From positions 44,791 through 108,790 of the forward strand of contig JBFIHA010000009.1 of NCBI GenBank assembly GCA_041602035.1: DNA of 64,000 bases, given 5' to 3'. The DNA comes from JAOTVV01 sp041602035 (GTDB lineage Bacteria; Gemmatimonadota; Gemmatimonadetes; Gemmatimonadales; GWC2-71-9). How positions within the stretch are numbered: the first letter of the stretch is position 1; every line of letters starts with the position of its first letter. The position numbers and the translations under genes are program-made. Positions 15,541-23,776 of the stretch are shown one piece after another. A model generated the notes under the pieces. It was not told the DNA's origin. It saw nothing but the letters and a program-made list of their open reading frames with translations, and made no database searches.

Positions 15541-16802
15541 GGCCGCCTCTGCACGATGGGCTCCAGGTACAGCCCGTCCGCCTGGTCCACGATGTCGACG
15601 CGGTCCAATTCGTCGTCTACGAAATAGGCGGAGATCTGCCGCCCCCGGGCGTAGTTGATGGCCGGCGGATCGTCACCGCTCTCCGGATAGACGTGATACA
15701 GCGATCGCGCGTTCCCTCGTGCGCGCAACAACCACAGGCCCCGTTCACCGGACTCGTGGTCGCCGAACTTGGCGACGAGCGAATCCCCCTCGAGCCAATC
15801 CTGGATGCCGGCAACGGAATCGACCATGGTGGTGGCGCGCGCACGGCCGAAAGCACGGATCTCCGTGAGCACTTGATCTGGTGCATCCAGAGCGAGCGAA
15901 TCGCCCTGAATGGTCTGTTCGGCCGAGATCGCGCGAGGGCGGGTTCCCGACCCCCAAACCGTCCCGCCCTGGAGCCGGTCGTCGTCGATATCGAACTGGA
16001 TGGTATCGCCAACGGCACGCCACTCCGCACTCATGGCTTCGCCCTCTCCTTGCGCCTGCACCCACGTCAGCGCGTCGTCGACGAGCCCGAACGCGATCCG
16101 TCGGCCACGGATCGTGTACCCGGTCGAGTCGCGGCCCCTCGCCTCTGCCTTCCCGACCAGCACACCACCGCCGCCGTCGAGATCGAGCGCCGCACTGTCG
16201 CCCTTGGCCGCGAGATCGTCCCGATCGATCGTGACGTCTCCGGCAGCCCATGCCAGACTCCCGCCGCGAAGCCGCACCCGCTCACCGCGAATGACATACG
16301 CGGCCTCCGACCGGCGACGTCGGCTGCGATACTCGACCGTCGGCCGCCTGATGGCGAACAGCTCTGCGGTGTCTCGCAGGCCCGGCGCCTCTCGGTAGTA
16401 CGTGAGCTGTGGGCCGGTGAGGATTGACCCCGATCGCGTGTCCTCGAGCCGCACCGACCCGAAAGCCTCCAACCGCTCGTCACTGGGGAAGTACCGCGCC
16501 GAGGCTGCGTCGAGCACCGTCACCGAGTCGCGAAACCGCACCGATCCGACGAACTCGAGCCGGTCGAGCTCGGGATACCACGCGAGACTGTCGGACCGGA
16601 TGATGGTATTCTGTCCCGCACAGCGAATGATGACGCCGCCCCGCAAGAACTGGTGCACGCGCCCGCCGCCCATGTCGTAGTGTCTACCCTCGCCCGCCGA
16701 CTGCAGCACGGGATTGCACGTACGGGAGAACTGGGCCGCGGCCGGCGAGGCCCCAGCGCCGATCAGCGCAATCGCCATAGCGAAGCCCCCGATCCGTCGC
16801 AC
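15537..16802 (-). CDS. lptA: LptA/OstA-like periplasmic LPS-transport protein
   Basis: 421 aa, GTG start. A signal peptide (about 1-23) ends in ASPAAAQ. The rest is beta-rich with repeated short strands such as IIRSDSLAWYPELDRLEFVG, ARYFPSDERLEAFGSV and VRLRGGSLAWAAGDVTIDRD, which fit the OstA/LptA beta-jellyroll repeats. Typical LptA is about 185 aa, so this protein is roughly twice as long and may form a longer continuous groove. It follows lptC by 5 bp and overlaps lptB by 4 bp. Family assignment rests on the repeat pattern plus operon position. Confidence 0.8.
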   Translation of the reverse strand: MRRIGGFAMAIALIGAGASPAAAQFSRTCNPVLQSAGEGRHYDMGGGRVHQFLRGGVIIRCAGQNTIIRSDSLAWYPELDRLEFVGSVRFRDSVTVLDAASARYFPSDERLEAFGSVRLEDTRSGSILTGPQLTYYREAPGLRDTAELFAIRRPTVEYRSRRRRSEAAYVIRGERVRLRGGSLAWAAGDVTIDRDDLAAKGDSAALDLDGGGGVLVGKAEARGRDSTGYTIRGRRIAFGLVDDALTWVQAQGEGEAMSAEWRAVGDTIQFDIDDDRLQGGTVWGSGTRPRAISAEQTIQGDSLALDAPDQVLTEIRAFGRARATTMVDSVAGIQDWLEGDSLVAKFGDHESGERGLWLLRARGNARSLYHVYPESGDDPPAINYARGRQISAYFVDDELDRVDIVDQADGLYLEPIVQRRP

Positions 16803-16807
16803 GACGC

Positions 16808-17350
16808 CTACCGCCGTTCCCCTCGCTCGGTGATTCGGCCCTCGCGTGGCCGCACCGCCTCGACCTGTCGGAAATCGGGATCGGCCGTGAATCCGTCCCC
16901 TTCGAGATGGCGGTCGGGTGAATCGAAGACGAAGGTCGACGGCCCCGAGATCTGCTCGTTGGTGCGGTCGTACCGCAGGATCTCCGTGGTGAGCCTACGG
17001 TTGTCGGGGGTTGTCGCGATCACGTTGCTCCGCGCCTCCATACTCCCGCTCCGCCACTCGTAGCGACCCTCGTCTGCCGTGACGGTGGAGGACAGTGCTC
17101 CCAGCGCAGAGAAAAATTCCACGCGGACACCGACGAGATCGGCGATCTGCGTCGGCTGATAGAAATACACGGTGTCAGAGTACAACCGGATGCGTTTTAT
17201 CCCCTCGATCGTGATGAGGTACGTCACGCCGTACAGCACCTGGTCGGCCGTATCGCGAAGGGCCGCCGACGTTGGGGGGGGCTTCCCCTCGTCGCACGCC
17301 CACGTCGCGGTGGCGGCCGCGACGACCAGCAGCATAGCCCTAGCGCGCAT
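16808..17350 (-). CDS. lptC: LptC-like LPS-transport lipoprotein
   Basis: 180 aa from ATG 17350. The start overlaps the end of kdsC by 11 bp; longer in-frame sequence upstream is antisense to nothing recognisable and reads through kdsC. The N-terminus MRARAMLLVVAAATATWACDE looks like a lipoprotein signal with Cys near residue 19; canonical LptC instead keeps an uncleaved anchor. The body (DTVYFYQPTQIADLVGVRVEF, then LSSTVTADEGRYEWRSGSME) fits the LptC beta-jellyroll. It bridges the LptBFG complex and LptA. Confidence 0.8.
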   Translation of the reverse strand: MRARAMLLVVAAATATWACDEGKPPPTSAALRDTADQVLYGVTYLITIEGIKRIRLYSDTVYFYQPTQIADLVGVRVEFFSALGALSSTVTADEGRYEWRSGSMEARSNVIATTPDNRRLTTEILRYDRTNEQISGPSTFVFDSPDRHLEGDGFTADPDFRQVEAVRPREGRITERGERR

Positions 17351-17903
17351 GGGTCGGCTCACTGTCGCGCTCGGCCAGGTACCGCTGGACCATAGGCTCC
17401 CACTCCCCCCGCGCTTTGAGCAGCGCCTCACAGAACTCCCGCACGGCCCCGTGGCCCCCGCGTGCACGGGTCGTGTGCTGACAAACGGCGGCAACCTCCG
17501 GAGCGGCGTTGGCCACCGTTACCGGCAGCGCCACCCGGCGCAGCACCGGCAAGTCGGGGAGATCGTCACCCACGAACGCCGCCTCGCCCATGCCGACGCC
17601 GTACTTGGCCAGGAGGGCCTGAAACGGCTCGAGCTTTCTGGCCGCGTCGTCCTGCACGAGATCGTCGATCTCCAGTTCGCCCATGCGCCGCGTCGTGGCC
17701 GGCGACATCCGACCACTCACCACCACGATGCGAATGCCGGCAGCCTTGAGGAGCTTCAGGCCCACGTTGTCCTGAATGTCGAAACGCTTGAGCTCCACGG
17801 GACGCTCTCCCGCGGTTCCGATGTAGACACCCGCGTCCGTCATCACGCCGTCGACGTCGAAACCGACGAGCCGAATCCGACCAGCAACTACCGGGTCGAC
17901 CAT
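17340..17903 (-). CDS. kdsC: KDO-8-phosphate phosphatase
   Basis: 187 aa from ATG 17903, matching the usual 170-190. HAD-superfamily C0 type without a cap domain. Motif I is FDVDGVMTD, motif II VVSGR, and motif III/IV GDDLPDLPVL. It removes phosphate from KDO 8-phosphate, the third step of CMP-KDO synthesis. The C-terminus carries GGHGAVREFCEALL, typical of tetrameric KdsC. It overlaps kdsA by 16 bp and lptC by 11 bp. Confidence 0.94.
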   Translation of the reverse strand: MVDPVVAGRIRLVGFDVDGVMTDAGVYIGTAGERPVELKRFDIQDNVGLKLLKAAGIRIVVVSGRMSPATTRRMGELEIDDLVQDDAARKLEPFQALLAKYGVGMGEAAFVGDDLPDLPVLRRVALPVTVANAAPEVAAVCQHTTRARGGHGAVREFCEALLKARGEWEPMVQRYLAERDSEPTHAR

Positions 17904-18715
17904 CGCGTCGCCCCCATCTCCTGGGCCGCATGCCAGACCGCAAGCGTGCGTTCGACAAGCGGCTCGAGGTCGTCCAGCGGCCACATACTGGCCGCATCAC
18001 TCGATGCCGTGGCTGGCTCGGGGTGCGTTTCGAGGTAGAATCCATCGGCCCCTGCTGCCGCCGCGGCCAAGAGCAGTGGCGGCACGTCTCCTCGCTCCCC
18101 CCCGCTCGATCCGCCGGGACCACGTCCGGGTTGCTGCACTGCGTGGGTCGCATCGAACAGCACGGCGGTGGCGGTCAGTGCCTTCATGCGCATGAGACCA
18201 CGCATGTCCACCACCAGGTCACCATAGCCGAAGAACGAGCCCCGTTCTGTGATCGCCACCGCACCACTTCCTCCTCGACGCACCTTCCGGACGGCTCCAC
18301 CCATGTCCCCGGGAGCCATCCACTGCCCTTTCTTGATGTTGACCGGTCTCCCCGTCCGTCCCGCGGCCGCCAGCAAGTCCGTCTGGCGGCAGAGGAATGC
18401 GGGGATCTGGATGGCATCGACGACGGAAGCGACCGCGTCGACCTGCGACACGTCGTGGACGTCCGTAAGGACGGGAAGTCCCGTCGCCTGTTTTACCCGC
18501 TGCAGCGCGATGAGGCCCCGCTCGAGCCCGACGCCGCGCGGAGCCGCCACCGCAGATCGATTCGCCTTGTCGAAGCTCCCCTTGAACACGACGGCGATCC
18601 CCAGTCGTGCCGACAGCTCCACCAGCCTCGACGCGATCTGCACGTTCACGTCGTCCCGCTCGAGCATGCACGGACCGGCGATCAGCAGGGGTCTGGGCGA
18701 CCACAACCCGCTCAT
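17888..18715 (-). CDS. kdsA: KDO-8-phosphate synthase
   Basis: 275 aa from ATG 18715, as expected for the family (about 270-285). It condenses phosphoenolpyruvate and arabinose 5-phosphate. Key segments are LLIAGPCMLE, VFKGSFDKANRS, VLTDVHDVSQ, IPAFLCRQTDLL, NIKKGQWMAP and FDATHAVQQPG. It follows pyrG after a 2-bp gap and overlaps kdsC by 16 bp. The segment NIKKGQ followed by WMAP, where metal-independent enzymes have N and metal-dependent ones C near the N-terminus (here AGPCM), suggests the metal-dependent class; this is a weak reading. Confidence 0.96.
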   Translation of the reverse strand: MSGLWSPRPLLIAGPCMLERDDVNVQIASRLVELSARLGIAVVFKGSFDKANRSAVAAPRGVGLERGLIALQRVKQATGLPVLTDVHDVSQVDAVASVVDAIQIPAFLCRQTDLLAAAGRTGRPVNIKKGQWMAPGDMGGAVRKVRRGGSGAVAITERGSFFGYGDLVVDMRGLMRMKALTATAVLFDATHAVQQPGRGPGGSSGGERGDVPPLLLAAAAAGADGFYLETHPEPATASSDAASMWPLDDLEPLVERTLAVWHAAQEMGATRWSTR

Positions 18716-18717
18716 GG

Positions 18718-20364
18718 CTACCCGGCGTGCGTTGCCGCGGCCGCCTGGGACGCCGCGCGGTGTTTCCGGATCTCCCGGGCCGAATGCACGAAGCTCGCAA
18801 ACAGTGGATGCGGCTTCATGGGTCGGGACTTGAGCTCCGGGTGGAACTGGCAGCCGATGAACCACGGGTGATCCGGCACCTCGATCAGCTCCACAAGCGA
18901 TCCGTCCGGCGAGAGGCCGGCGCACCGCAACCCGTGCTCCGCCAGCACATCCCGGTAGGCGTTGTTGACCTCGTAGCGGTGGCGGTGGCGCTCACTCACC
19001 TCGTCCGCGCCGTAGATCTGTGCCGCGCGGGTGCCGGGCCGCAGCCGACATGGGTACGCCCCGAGGCGCATCGTTCCCCCCATGTCCTTGACACTGCGCT
19101 GCGACTCCAGCAACGAAATGACGGGGTTGGCACACTCGGCCTCGAACTCGCTCGAGTTCGTCTCCGGCAGCTGGCAGACGTGCCGAGCGAACTCGATGAT
19201 CGCGACCTGAAGTCCCAGGCAGATGCCGAAAAACGGCATGCGGTTCTCGCGAACCCAGCGCACGGCCGAGACCATGCCCTCGATACCGCGCTCTCCGAAG
19301 CCGCCGGGCACCAGTACACCATCGAACCCCTGGAGCAGTCGCCCGGCATTACTCTCGTCCACGAATCGATCGCTCGCGATCCACGTGAGGTCCACGCCGA
19401 CATCGTTGGCGATGCCTCCGTGCACCAACGCCTCTCGGATCGATGTATAGGCGTCCGTGAGCTCCGTGTACTTGCCCACCACGGCGATCCGAACGCGCTC
19501 GCGAGGGTTGACGGCCCGCTCCACCATGCCCGCCCACGGTCGGAGATCTGGCTCCTTGACGTCCAAGCCCAAGCGGTCGCACACCAAGCGGTCCAGGTGC
19601 TGATCCCGGAACCGGAGCGGGACCTCGTAAATCGATTCCGCGTCACGGTTCTCGATCACGCAGTCGTGATCGACGTTGCAGAACAACGCGATTTTGCGCT
19701 TGATCCCATCCGACAGCGCGCGGTCAGCGCGGCAGATGAGAATGTCCGGCTGGATCCCGATCTCCATCAACTCCCGAACGGAGTGCTGGGTCGGCTTGGT
19801 CTTCAGTTCACCACTCGCCGCGATGAACGGAACGAGGGTGAGATGGATGAAGATCGCGTTGTCGCGCCCGACCTCTTGGCGGAATTGTCGGATCGCCTCG
19901 AGGAACGGGAGGGACTCGATGTCGCCTACGGTGCCGCCAACCTCGGTGATCACCACGTCGTGTTCGGGTGCGAGTCGCCGAATGGCCGTCTTGATCTCGT
20001 CGGTGATGTGGGGAATGACCTGCACGGTTCCCCCCAAGAACTCTCCGCGCCGTTCCTTGGTGATGACGGAGAGATAGATCCGACCGGTCGTGACGTTGTT
20101 GACCTGCGAAAGGGAGCGCTCGATGAACCGCTCGTAATGACCCAAATCCAGGTCTGTCTCGGCCCCGTCGTCGGTCACGAACACCTCGCCGTGCTGATAC
20201 GGCGACATCGTTCCGGGGTCGACGTTGATGTACGGATCGAACTTCTGGATCGTGACCTTGACGCCACGCTCAACTAAGAGTCTTCCCAATGAAGCCGCGG
20301 CGATGCCCTTCCCCAGCGACGACACGACGCCGCCCGTGATGAAGATGTACTTGGTGCCACTCAT
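18718..20364 (-). CDS. pyrG: CTP synthase
   Basis: 548 aa, normal length. It makes CTP from UTP, ATP and glutamine. The N-terminal amidoligase domain begins MSGTKYIFITGGVVSSLGKG and continues with DPYINVDPGTMSPYQHGEVF. The C-terminal class-I glutamine amidotransferase domain has the nucleophile Cys in FFGICLGLQ and the His/Glu pair in CQFHPELKS. The product CTP is the cosubstrate of KdsB, whose gene overlaps by 1 nt (TGATG), which gives a metabolic reason for the KDO operon placement. Confidence 0.97.
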   Translation of the reverse strand: MSGTKYIFITGGVVSSLGKGIAAASLGRLLVERGVKVTIQKFDPYINVDPGTMSPYQHGEVFVTDDGAETDLDLGHYERFIERSLSQVNNVTTGRIYLSVITKERRGEFLGGTVQVIPHITDEIKTAIRRLAPEHDVVITEVGGTVGDIESLPFLEAIRQFRQEVGRDNAIFIHLTLVPFIAASGELKTKPTQHSVRELMEIGIQPDILICRADRALSDGIKRKIALFCNVDHDCVIENRDAESIYEVPLRFRDQHLDRLVCDRLGLDVKEPDLRPWAGMVERAVNPRERVRIAVVGKYTELTDAYTSIREALVHGGIANDVGVDLTWIASDRFVDESNAGRLLQGFDGVLVPGGFGERGIEGMVSAVRWVRENRMPFFGICLGLQVAIIEFARHVCQLPETNSSEFEAECANPVISLLESQRSVKDMGGTMRLGAYPCRLRPGTRAAQIYGADEVSERHRHRYEVNNAYRDVLAEHGLRCAGLSPDGSLVELIEVPDHPWFIGCQFHPELKSRPMKPHPLFASFVHSAREIRKHRAASQAAAATHAG

Positions 20365-21107
20365 CAGCCCGCCCCCAAGGTCGAGAGAGTCATGTAACGC
20401 TCCGCAGCAGAAAGATCGTCGGCGGTGTCGACGGCCGGGGGGGCCGAGGCGTCATACGACACGACGCCGATCGACATTCCAAGACGCAATGGTCGCAGCT
20501 GCTCCAGGCCCTCGGCCCGCTCGGCCGGCGTCGGAGGCGTCGCCGCCCAGCGGGCCAAGGCATCACGCGAATATGCATAGATCCCGACGTGACGGCGGAC
20601 CGCCACGTCGCACTGCCATGCCAGTGAGGCGGGAAGCGTACGGGCAAAGCGGAGCGCAAGGCCATTACCGCCCACCACCACCTTGACTCGATGGGAATCC
20701 AGCAGGTCCTCTGGCTCCAGGCGGGCGCCGACCGTTCCTACGTGCCGTCCCCGCTCTACCTCGCGGACGGCGTCGCGGGCCGCCTGGACGGGGAAGAACG
20801 GTTCGTCACCCTGAACGTTCAGCACGATCTCGGCTTCGCCGAATCCCGGACGCGCCGCCACGTCGGCCACGCGCTCCGTGCCACAGCCATGCGCCGAGTC
20901 GGTCAACATCGCCTGGACGGGCAACGGCGCGACGGCGTCGACGATGCTCGGGTCGTCGGTCGCCACGACCACATGGTCGGCAATCGCGGATTCGAGCGCA
21001 CGGCGGGCGACATGCCGTACGAGCGGCTCGCCGGCGAGGAGACGAAGAGGCTTGCGGGGAAGTCGGTGGGAACCGAGCCGGGCCGGAATCACACAGAGGA
21101 TCTGCAC
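20364..21107 (-). CDS. kdsB: CMP-KDO synthetase (3-deoxy-manno-octulosonate cytidylyltransferase)
   Basis: 247 aa from GTG 21107. It activates KDO with CTP. The N-terminus ILCVIPARLGSHRLPRKPL is the nucleotide-binding signature; LNVQGDEPF and later PPTPAERAEGLEQLRPL are also diagnostic. The start follows the family, with the conserved I-P-A-R about 6 residues in. There is no Shine-Dalgarno upstream: a good promoter places its -10 only 8 nt before the GTG, so the mRNA may be leaderless. It is the first gene of the kds-lpt-rpoN operon. Confidence 0.95.
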   Translation of the reverse strand: MQILCVIPARLGSHRLPRKPLRLLAGEPLVRHVARRALESAIADHVVVATDDPSIVDAVAPLPVQAMLTDSAHGCGTERVADVAARPGFGEAEIVLNVQGDEPFFPVQAARDAVREVERGRHVGTVGARLEPEDLLDSHRVKVVVGGNGLALRFARTLPASLAWQCDVAVRRHVGIYAYSRDALARWAATPPTPAERAEGLEQLRPLRLGMSIGVVSYDASAPPAVDTADDLSAAERYMTLSTLGAG

Positions 21108-21115
21108 GGCCAAAG

Positions 21116-21142
21116 GTAATACTCGGCGGCTGCCCTTGTCAA
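21116..21142 (-). promoter_or_regulatory. Promoter of the kdsB operon, probably giving a leaderless mRNA
   Basis: On the - strand, TTGACA (21142-21137) and TATTAC (21121-21116) are separated by 15 bp. The -35 is a perfect consensus and the -10 matches four of six. Eight bases separate the -10 from the kdsB GTG, so transcription should begin at or within one or two bases of the start codon. Confidence 0.6.
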
Positions 21143-21216
21143 AAGTCGTGCCACTGACGGAACGGCGGGTGCCGAAGACCCGTAATCGGTTGCCCAGCAA
21201 AGACTAAGGCCGCAGC

Positions 21217-22131
21217 CTATGAGCGGGGGTGATACGTCCGATGGATCCGGCGCAGGTACTCCCGATCGACGTGGGTGTAGAGTTGGGTGGTCGACAGATC
21301 AGCGTGTCCCAACATCTCCTGCACGGCTCGCAGATCCGCGCCACCTTCAAGGAGATGCGTGGCGAACGTATGGCGGAGCGTGTGCGGGGTCACGCGCTTC
21401 TCGAGACCGGCCCGAGCCGCGCAGCGCTTGATGATGCCCCAGGCGCCGACCCGCGACAGCGGCCCACCCCGGGCGTTGAGGAACAGCTTGCCAGCGCCTT
21501 TGCCGCGATCGAGCTTGGGACGGATCTCCCGCACGTACAGCGCCGTCGCACCCAGGGCCCGACGTCCAATCGGCACCAGACGTTCCTTCGCCCCTTTGCC
21601 CAACACGCGCACGAGACCGTCATCGTACCACACGTCGCCCACGCCAAGTCCGATCAGTTCCGACACCCGAACCCCGGTCGCATAGGCCACCTCCAGAAGG
21701 GCGCGGTCTCGCCACGCCAGGGTCTCGTCGGGGCTTGGGGCACCAAGGAGGGACTCGACTTCCTCGCGGGACAGGACCTCCGGCAGGGTGCGCCACACCT
21801 TGGGGAGCTCGATCCGCTCGCTGGGATCACTTCGGGCAAAGCCTTCCGAGACCAGGAACCGATAGTAGGTCCGGATACTCGAGATGTGGCGGCGGATACT
21901 CGACGCGGCGAGGCCCAGGTCCTTCAGGTGATAGAGGAACTCGCGCAGGTGCCTTGGGGCGATCGCCTCCGGGTGGGTGAGGCCGCGTTGGGAGCCGTAC
22001 TGAGCCAACCGGCGGACGTCGCGTGTGTAGCTCGTGACCGTGTGGTGGCTGTTCCCGGCCTCCAGCGCCAGGTAGTCGCGGAATCCCTCCACGGCAAAGG
22101 CGCGATCGAGCTCGCTCGACGGCTCAGTCAT
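21217..22131 (-). CDS. xerD: Tyrosine recombinase XerC/XerD
   Basis: 304 aa, typical Xer length. The N-terminal SAM-like domain contains FRDYLALEAGNSHHTVTSY. The catalytic residues are all present: R155 (ATGVRVSEL), K179 (GKGAKERLVP), H250 and R253 (HTLRHTFATHLL), H276 (LGHADLST) and nucleophile Y285 (TQLYTHV). This full-length cellular Xer would resolve chromosome dimers at dif. A strong dif candidate lies 20 kb away at 1453-1480. XerC and XerD cannot be separated with confidence by eye; the symbol is provisional. No partner Xer is encoded in the window. Confidence 0.93.
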   Translation of the reverse strand: MTEPSSELDRAFAVEGFRDYLALEAGNSHHTVTSYTRDVRRLAQYGSQRGLTHPEAIAPRHLREFLYHLKDLGLAASSIRRHISSIRTYYRFLVSEGFARSDPSERIELPKVWRTLPEVLSREEVESLLGAPSPDETLAWRDRALLEVAYATGVRVSELIGLGVGDVWYDDGLVRVLGKGAKERLVPIGRRALGATALYVREIRPKLDRGKGAGKLFLNARGGPLSRVGAWGIIKRCAARAGLEKRVTPHTLRHTFATHLLEGGADLRAVQEMLGHADLSTTQLYTHVDREYLRRIHRTYHPRS

Positions 22132-22170
22132 CGGGGGTCCGCTTCCCGAGCCGACACCGGCCGGTGCGGA

Positions 22171-22797
22171 TCACTCCGGTCCCCGCCGCTGCCGACGGCG
22201 GCGCACGGCGACGACGATCGTGCCCGCGATGCCGACCGCGATGATCAGCGCCACCCAGTGGAGGCGTCCGATGAGTCGTGCCACATCCTCGATCGTTCCG
22301 GCCGAGGTCGCAATGAGCGCGGTCAGGAGTCCGTACCAGATTCCCGAGGCGACCGCCATCGGCACGAGTGATCGGGTGACGTCGAGCCGTGCCACGCCCG
22401 CGAACGGCGGCACGACTGCACGCACACCCGGAATGAACCGCGACAGAAAGATGCCCCAGGCCCCGTAGCGGCGATACAGCTGCTCGATGCGCTCGAGGCG
22501 CGTTGGGTGAAGCAGCCGCTTACCGAGTCGACCGGTGAAGAACTGTCGGCCGAGCGTGCGCCCAGCGAGGTAGACGAGGCTGGCGGCCACAACGTTGCTC
22601 GTCCACGTGACCGCGAAGATGGTCGTCGCCGTGACCGTGCCACGATGTGAAAGGAACGCGCCGATCCCAACGGCGGTGTCGGCGGGAATGGGTGGGAAGA
22701 GGTTTTCCAGCGCCGCCAGCGCTCCGATCAACACATACACCGTGGAGCTTGGCAGCGTGAGCAGCAGCTCGAGGAGGGTGTCGATCAGGTCAGGCAC
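22171..22797 (-). CDS. DedA-family membrane protein
   Basis: 208 aa from GTG 22797 (or 22800), overlapping the ispF stop by 8 bp; the long upstream extension is an ispF shadow. DedA signatures are ALENLFPPIPADTAVGIGAF, with the acidic residue and prolines of the re-entrant loop, and LSRFIPGVRAVVPPFAGVAR, with the conserved Arg and Pro. About four to five helices are visible. DedA proteins act in membrane homeostasis, and members recycle undecaprenyl phosphate or phospholipids across the membrane. Substrate unknown here. Confidence 0.88.
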   Translation of the reverse strand: MPDLIDTLLELLLTLPSSTVYVLIGALAALENLFPPIPADTAVGIGAFLSHRGTVTATTIFAVTWTSNVVAASLVYLAGRTLGRQFFTGRLGKRLLHPTRLERIEQLYRRYGAWGIFLSRFIPGVRAVVPPFAGVARLDVTRSLVPMAVASGIWYGLLTALIATSAGTIEDVARLIGRLHWVALIIAVGIAGTIVVAVRRRRQRRGPE

Positions 22798-23269
22798 CAC
22801 CAATCGACGCCACGGCGAAGACCTGGATGCCCTTACCGCGGCCGACGGCATCCATCTTCTCGTTGGTCTTGGCCTTGACCGAGACCGCGCTCGCGGGGAG
22901 TCCCAGCACCTTCCCGATGTTGTCACACATCTGGTCGACGTAGGGGGCCAACTTCGGCCGCTCGGCAATCACGGTGACGTCGACATTGACGATCGAGTAG
23001 CTCGCCGCCACCACGCGTCGCCGCACCTCGGCCAGGAGTCGCATGGAGTCGGCGTCCTTCCAGCGCTTGTCCGTGTCCGGAAAGAGGCGCCCCACATCAC
23101 CCATGGCCGCCGCCCCCAACAGCGCATCGATCACGGCGTGCGCCACCGCGTCGCCGTCCGAGTGGCCCTTGAGCCCCTTGGGGTAGTCGATCGTCACGCC
23201 GCCGAGAATCAGCGGGCGTTCCTCGACGAACGTGTGGGAGTCGAAACCGATGCCGAACCGTTGTCGCAT
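22790..23269 (-). CDS. ispF: 2-C-methyl-D-erythritol 2,4-cyclodiphosphate synthase
   Basis: 159 aa, the standard length. It catalyses the fifth step of the MEP isoprenoid pathway. The metal-binding DSH is in GIGFDSHTF (residues 7-15), followed by GHSDGDAVAHAVIDALLGAA with the third metal ligand, and later FPDTDKRWKDADS. ispD, often adjacent or fused in other bacteria, is absent from the window. It is translationally coupled to the DedA gene. Confidence 0.97.
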   Translation of the reverse strand: MRQRFGIGFDSHTFVEERPLILGGVTIDYPKGLKGHSDGDAVAHAVIDALLGAAAMGDVGRLFPDTDKRWKDADSMRLLAEVRRRVVAASYSIVNVDVTVIAERPKLAPYVDQMCDNIGKVLGLPASAVSVKAKTNEKMDAVGRGKGIQVFAVASIGGA

Positions 23270-23320
23270 GGGGAGACGATAGAGGATCGCGTGCGCCGGC
23301 GGTAGGTGGCGCCCGCCCGC

Positions 23321-23719
23321 TCAGCGCCCGAGGATGCGCAACGCCAGAAGCGCGGCGTTCTTCGCGTTGCCGATCCCCACCGTGCCCACGGGACAGCCCG
23401 GCGGGAGCTGCGCGATCGCGTATAGCGCGTCGACACCTCGAAGCGGTCCGACGTCGAGGGGAAGTCCCACGACCGGCAGATCGGTCAGCGCCGCAACGGC
23501 CCCCGGCAGCGCGGCCGCGAGCCCTGCTGCGGCGATCACCACCCGATACCCCTTGGCTTTCGCCGACTTCGCGATATCCGCGGTCTGCTCCGGATTCCTA
23601 TGGGCCGAGGAGACCACGAAATCGTAGCCGACCCCAGCGTCGTCTAACAGGGTGAAGGCGGCGCTGACCCGCTCACGGTCGCTCTCCGAGCCGACCATGA
23701 TCAGGACGTCCTTAGGCAT
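23321..23719 (-). CDS. purE: N5-carboxyaminoimidazole ribonucleotide mutase-like protein (PurE)
   Basis: 132 aa, shorter than the roughly 165 of E. coli PurE and lacking its C-terminal tail. GSESDRERV and VVSSAHRNPEQ (catalytic His in SAHR) are the PurE signatures, followed by PLRGVDALYAIAQLPPG and VGTVGIGNAKNAALLALRIL. The loop usually written AAHLPG reads AAALPG, so the second conserved His of class I enzymes is missing. This looks like a PurE subgroup seen outside proteobacteria, but I cannot verify it. It has a good Shine-Dalgarno (GGAAGGA). No purK is nearby. Confidence 0.85.
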   Translation of the reverse strand: MPKDVLIMVGSESDRERVSAAFTLLDDAGVGYDFVVSSAHRNPEQTADIAKSAKAKGYRVVIAAAGLAAALPGAVAALTDLPVVGLPLDVGPLRGVDALYAIAQLPPGCPVGTVGIGNAKNAALLALRILGR

Positions 23720-23776
23720 GCTCGATCTTCCTTCCCTTCCCCCGGCGAGGTGGGACGTGAACGCTGGCGGATTCGG

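Noticed and set aside
18607..20277. 556-aa open frame on the + strand
   Set aside because: Mirror of kdsA and pyrG; no recognisable domain.
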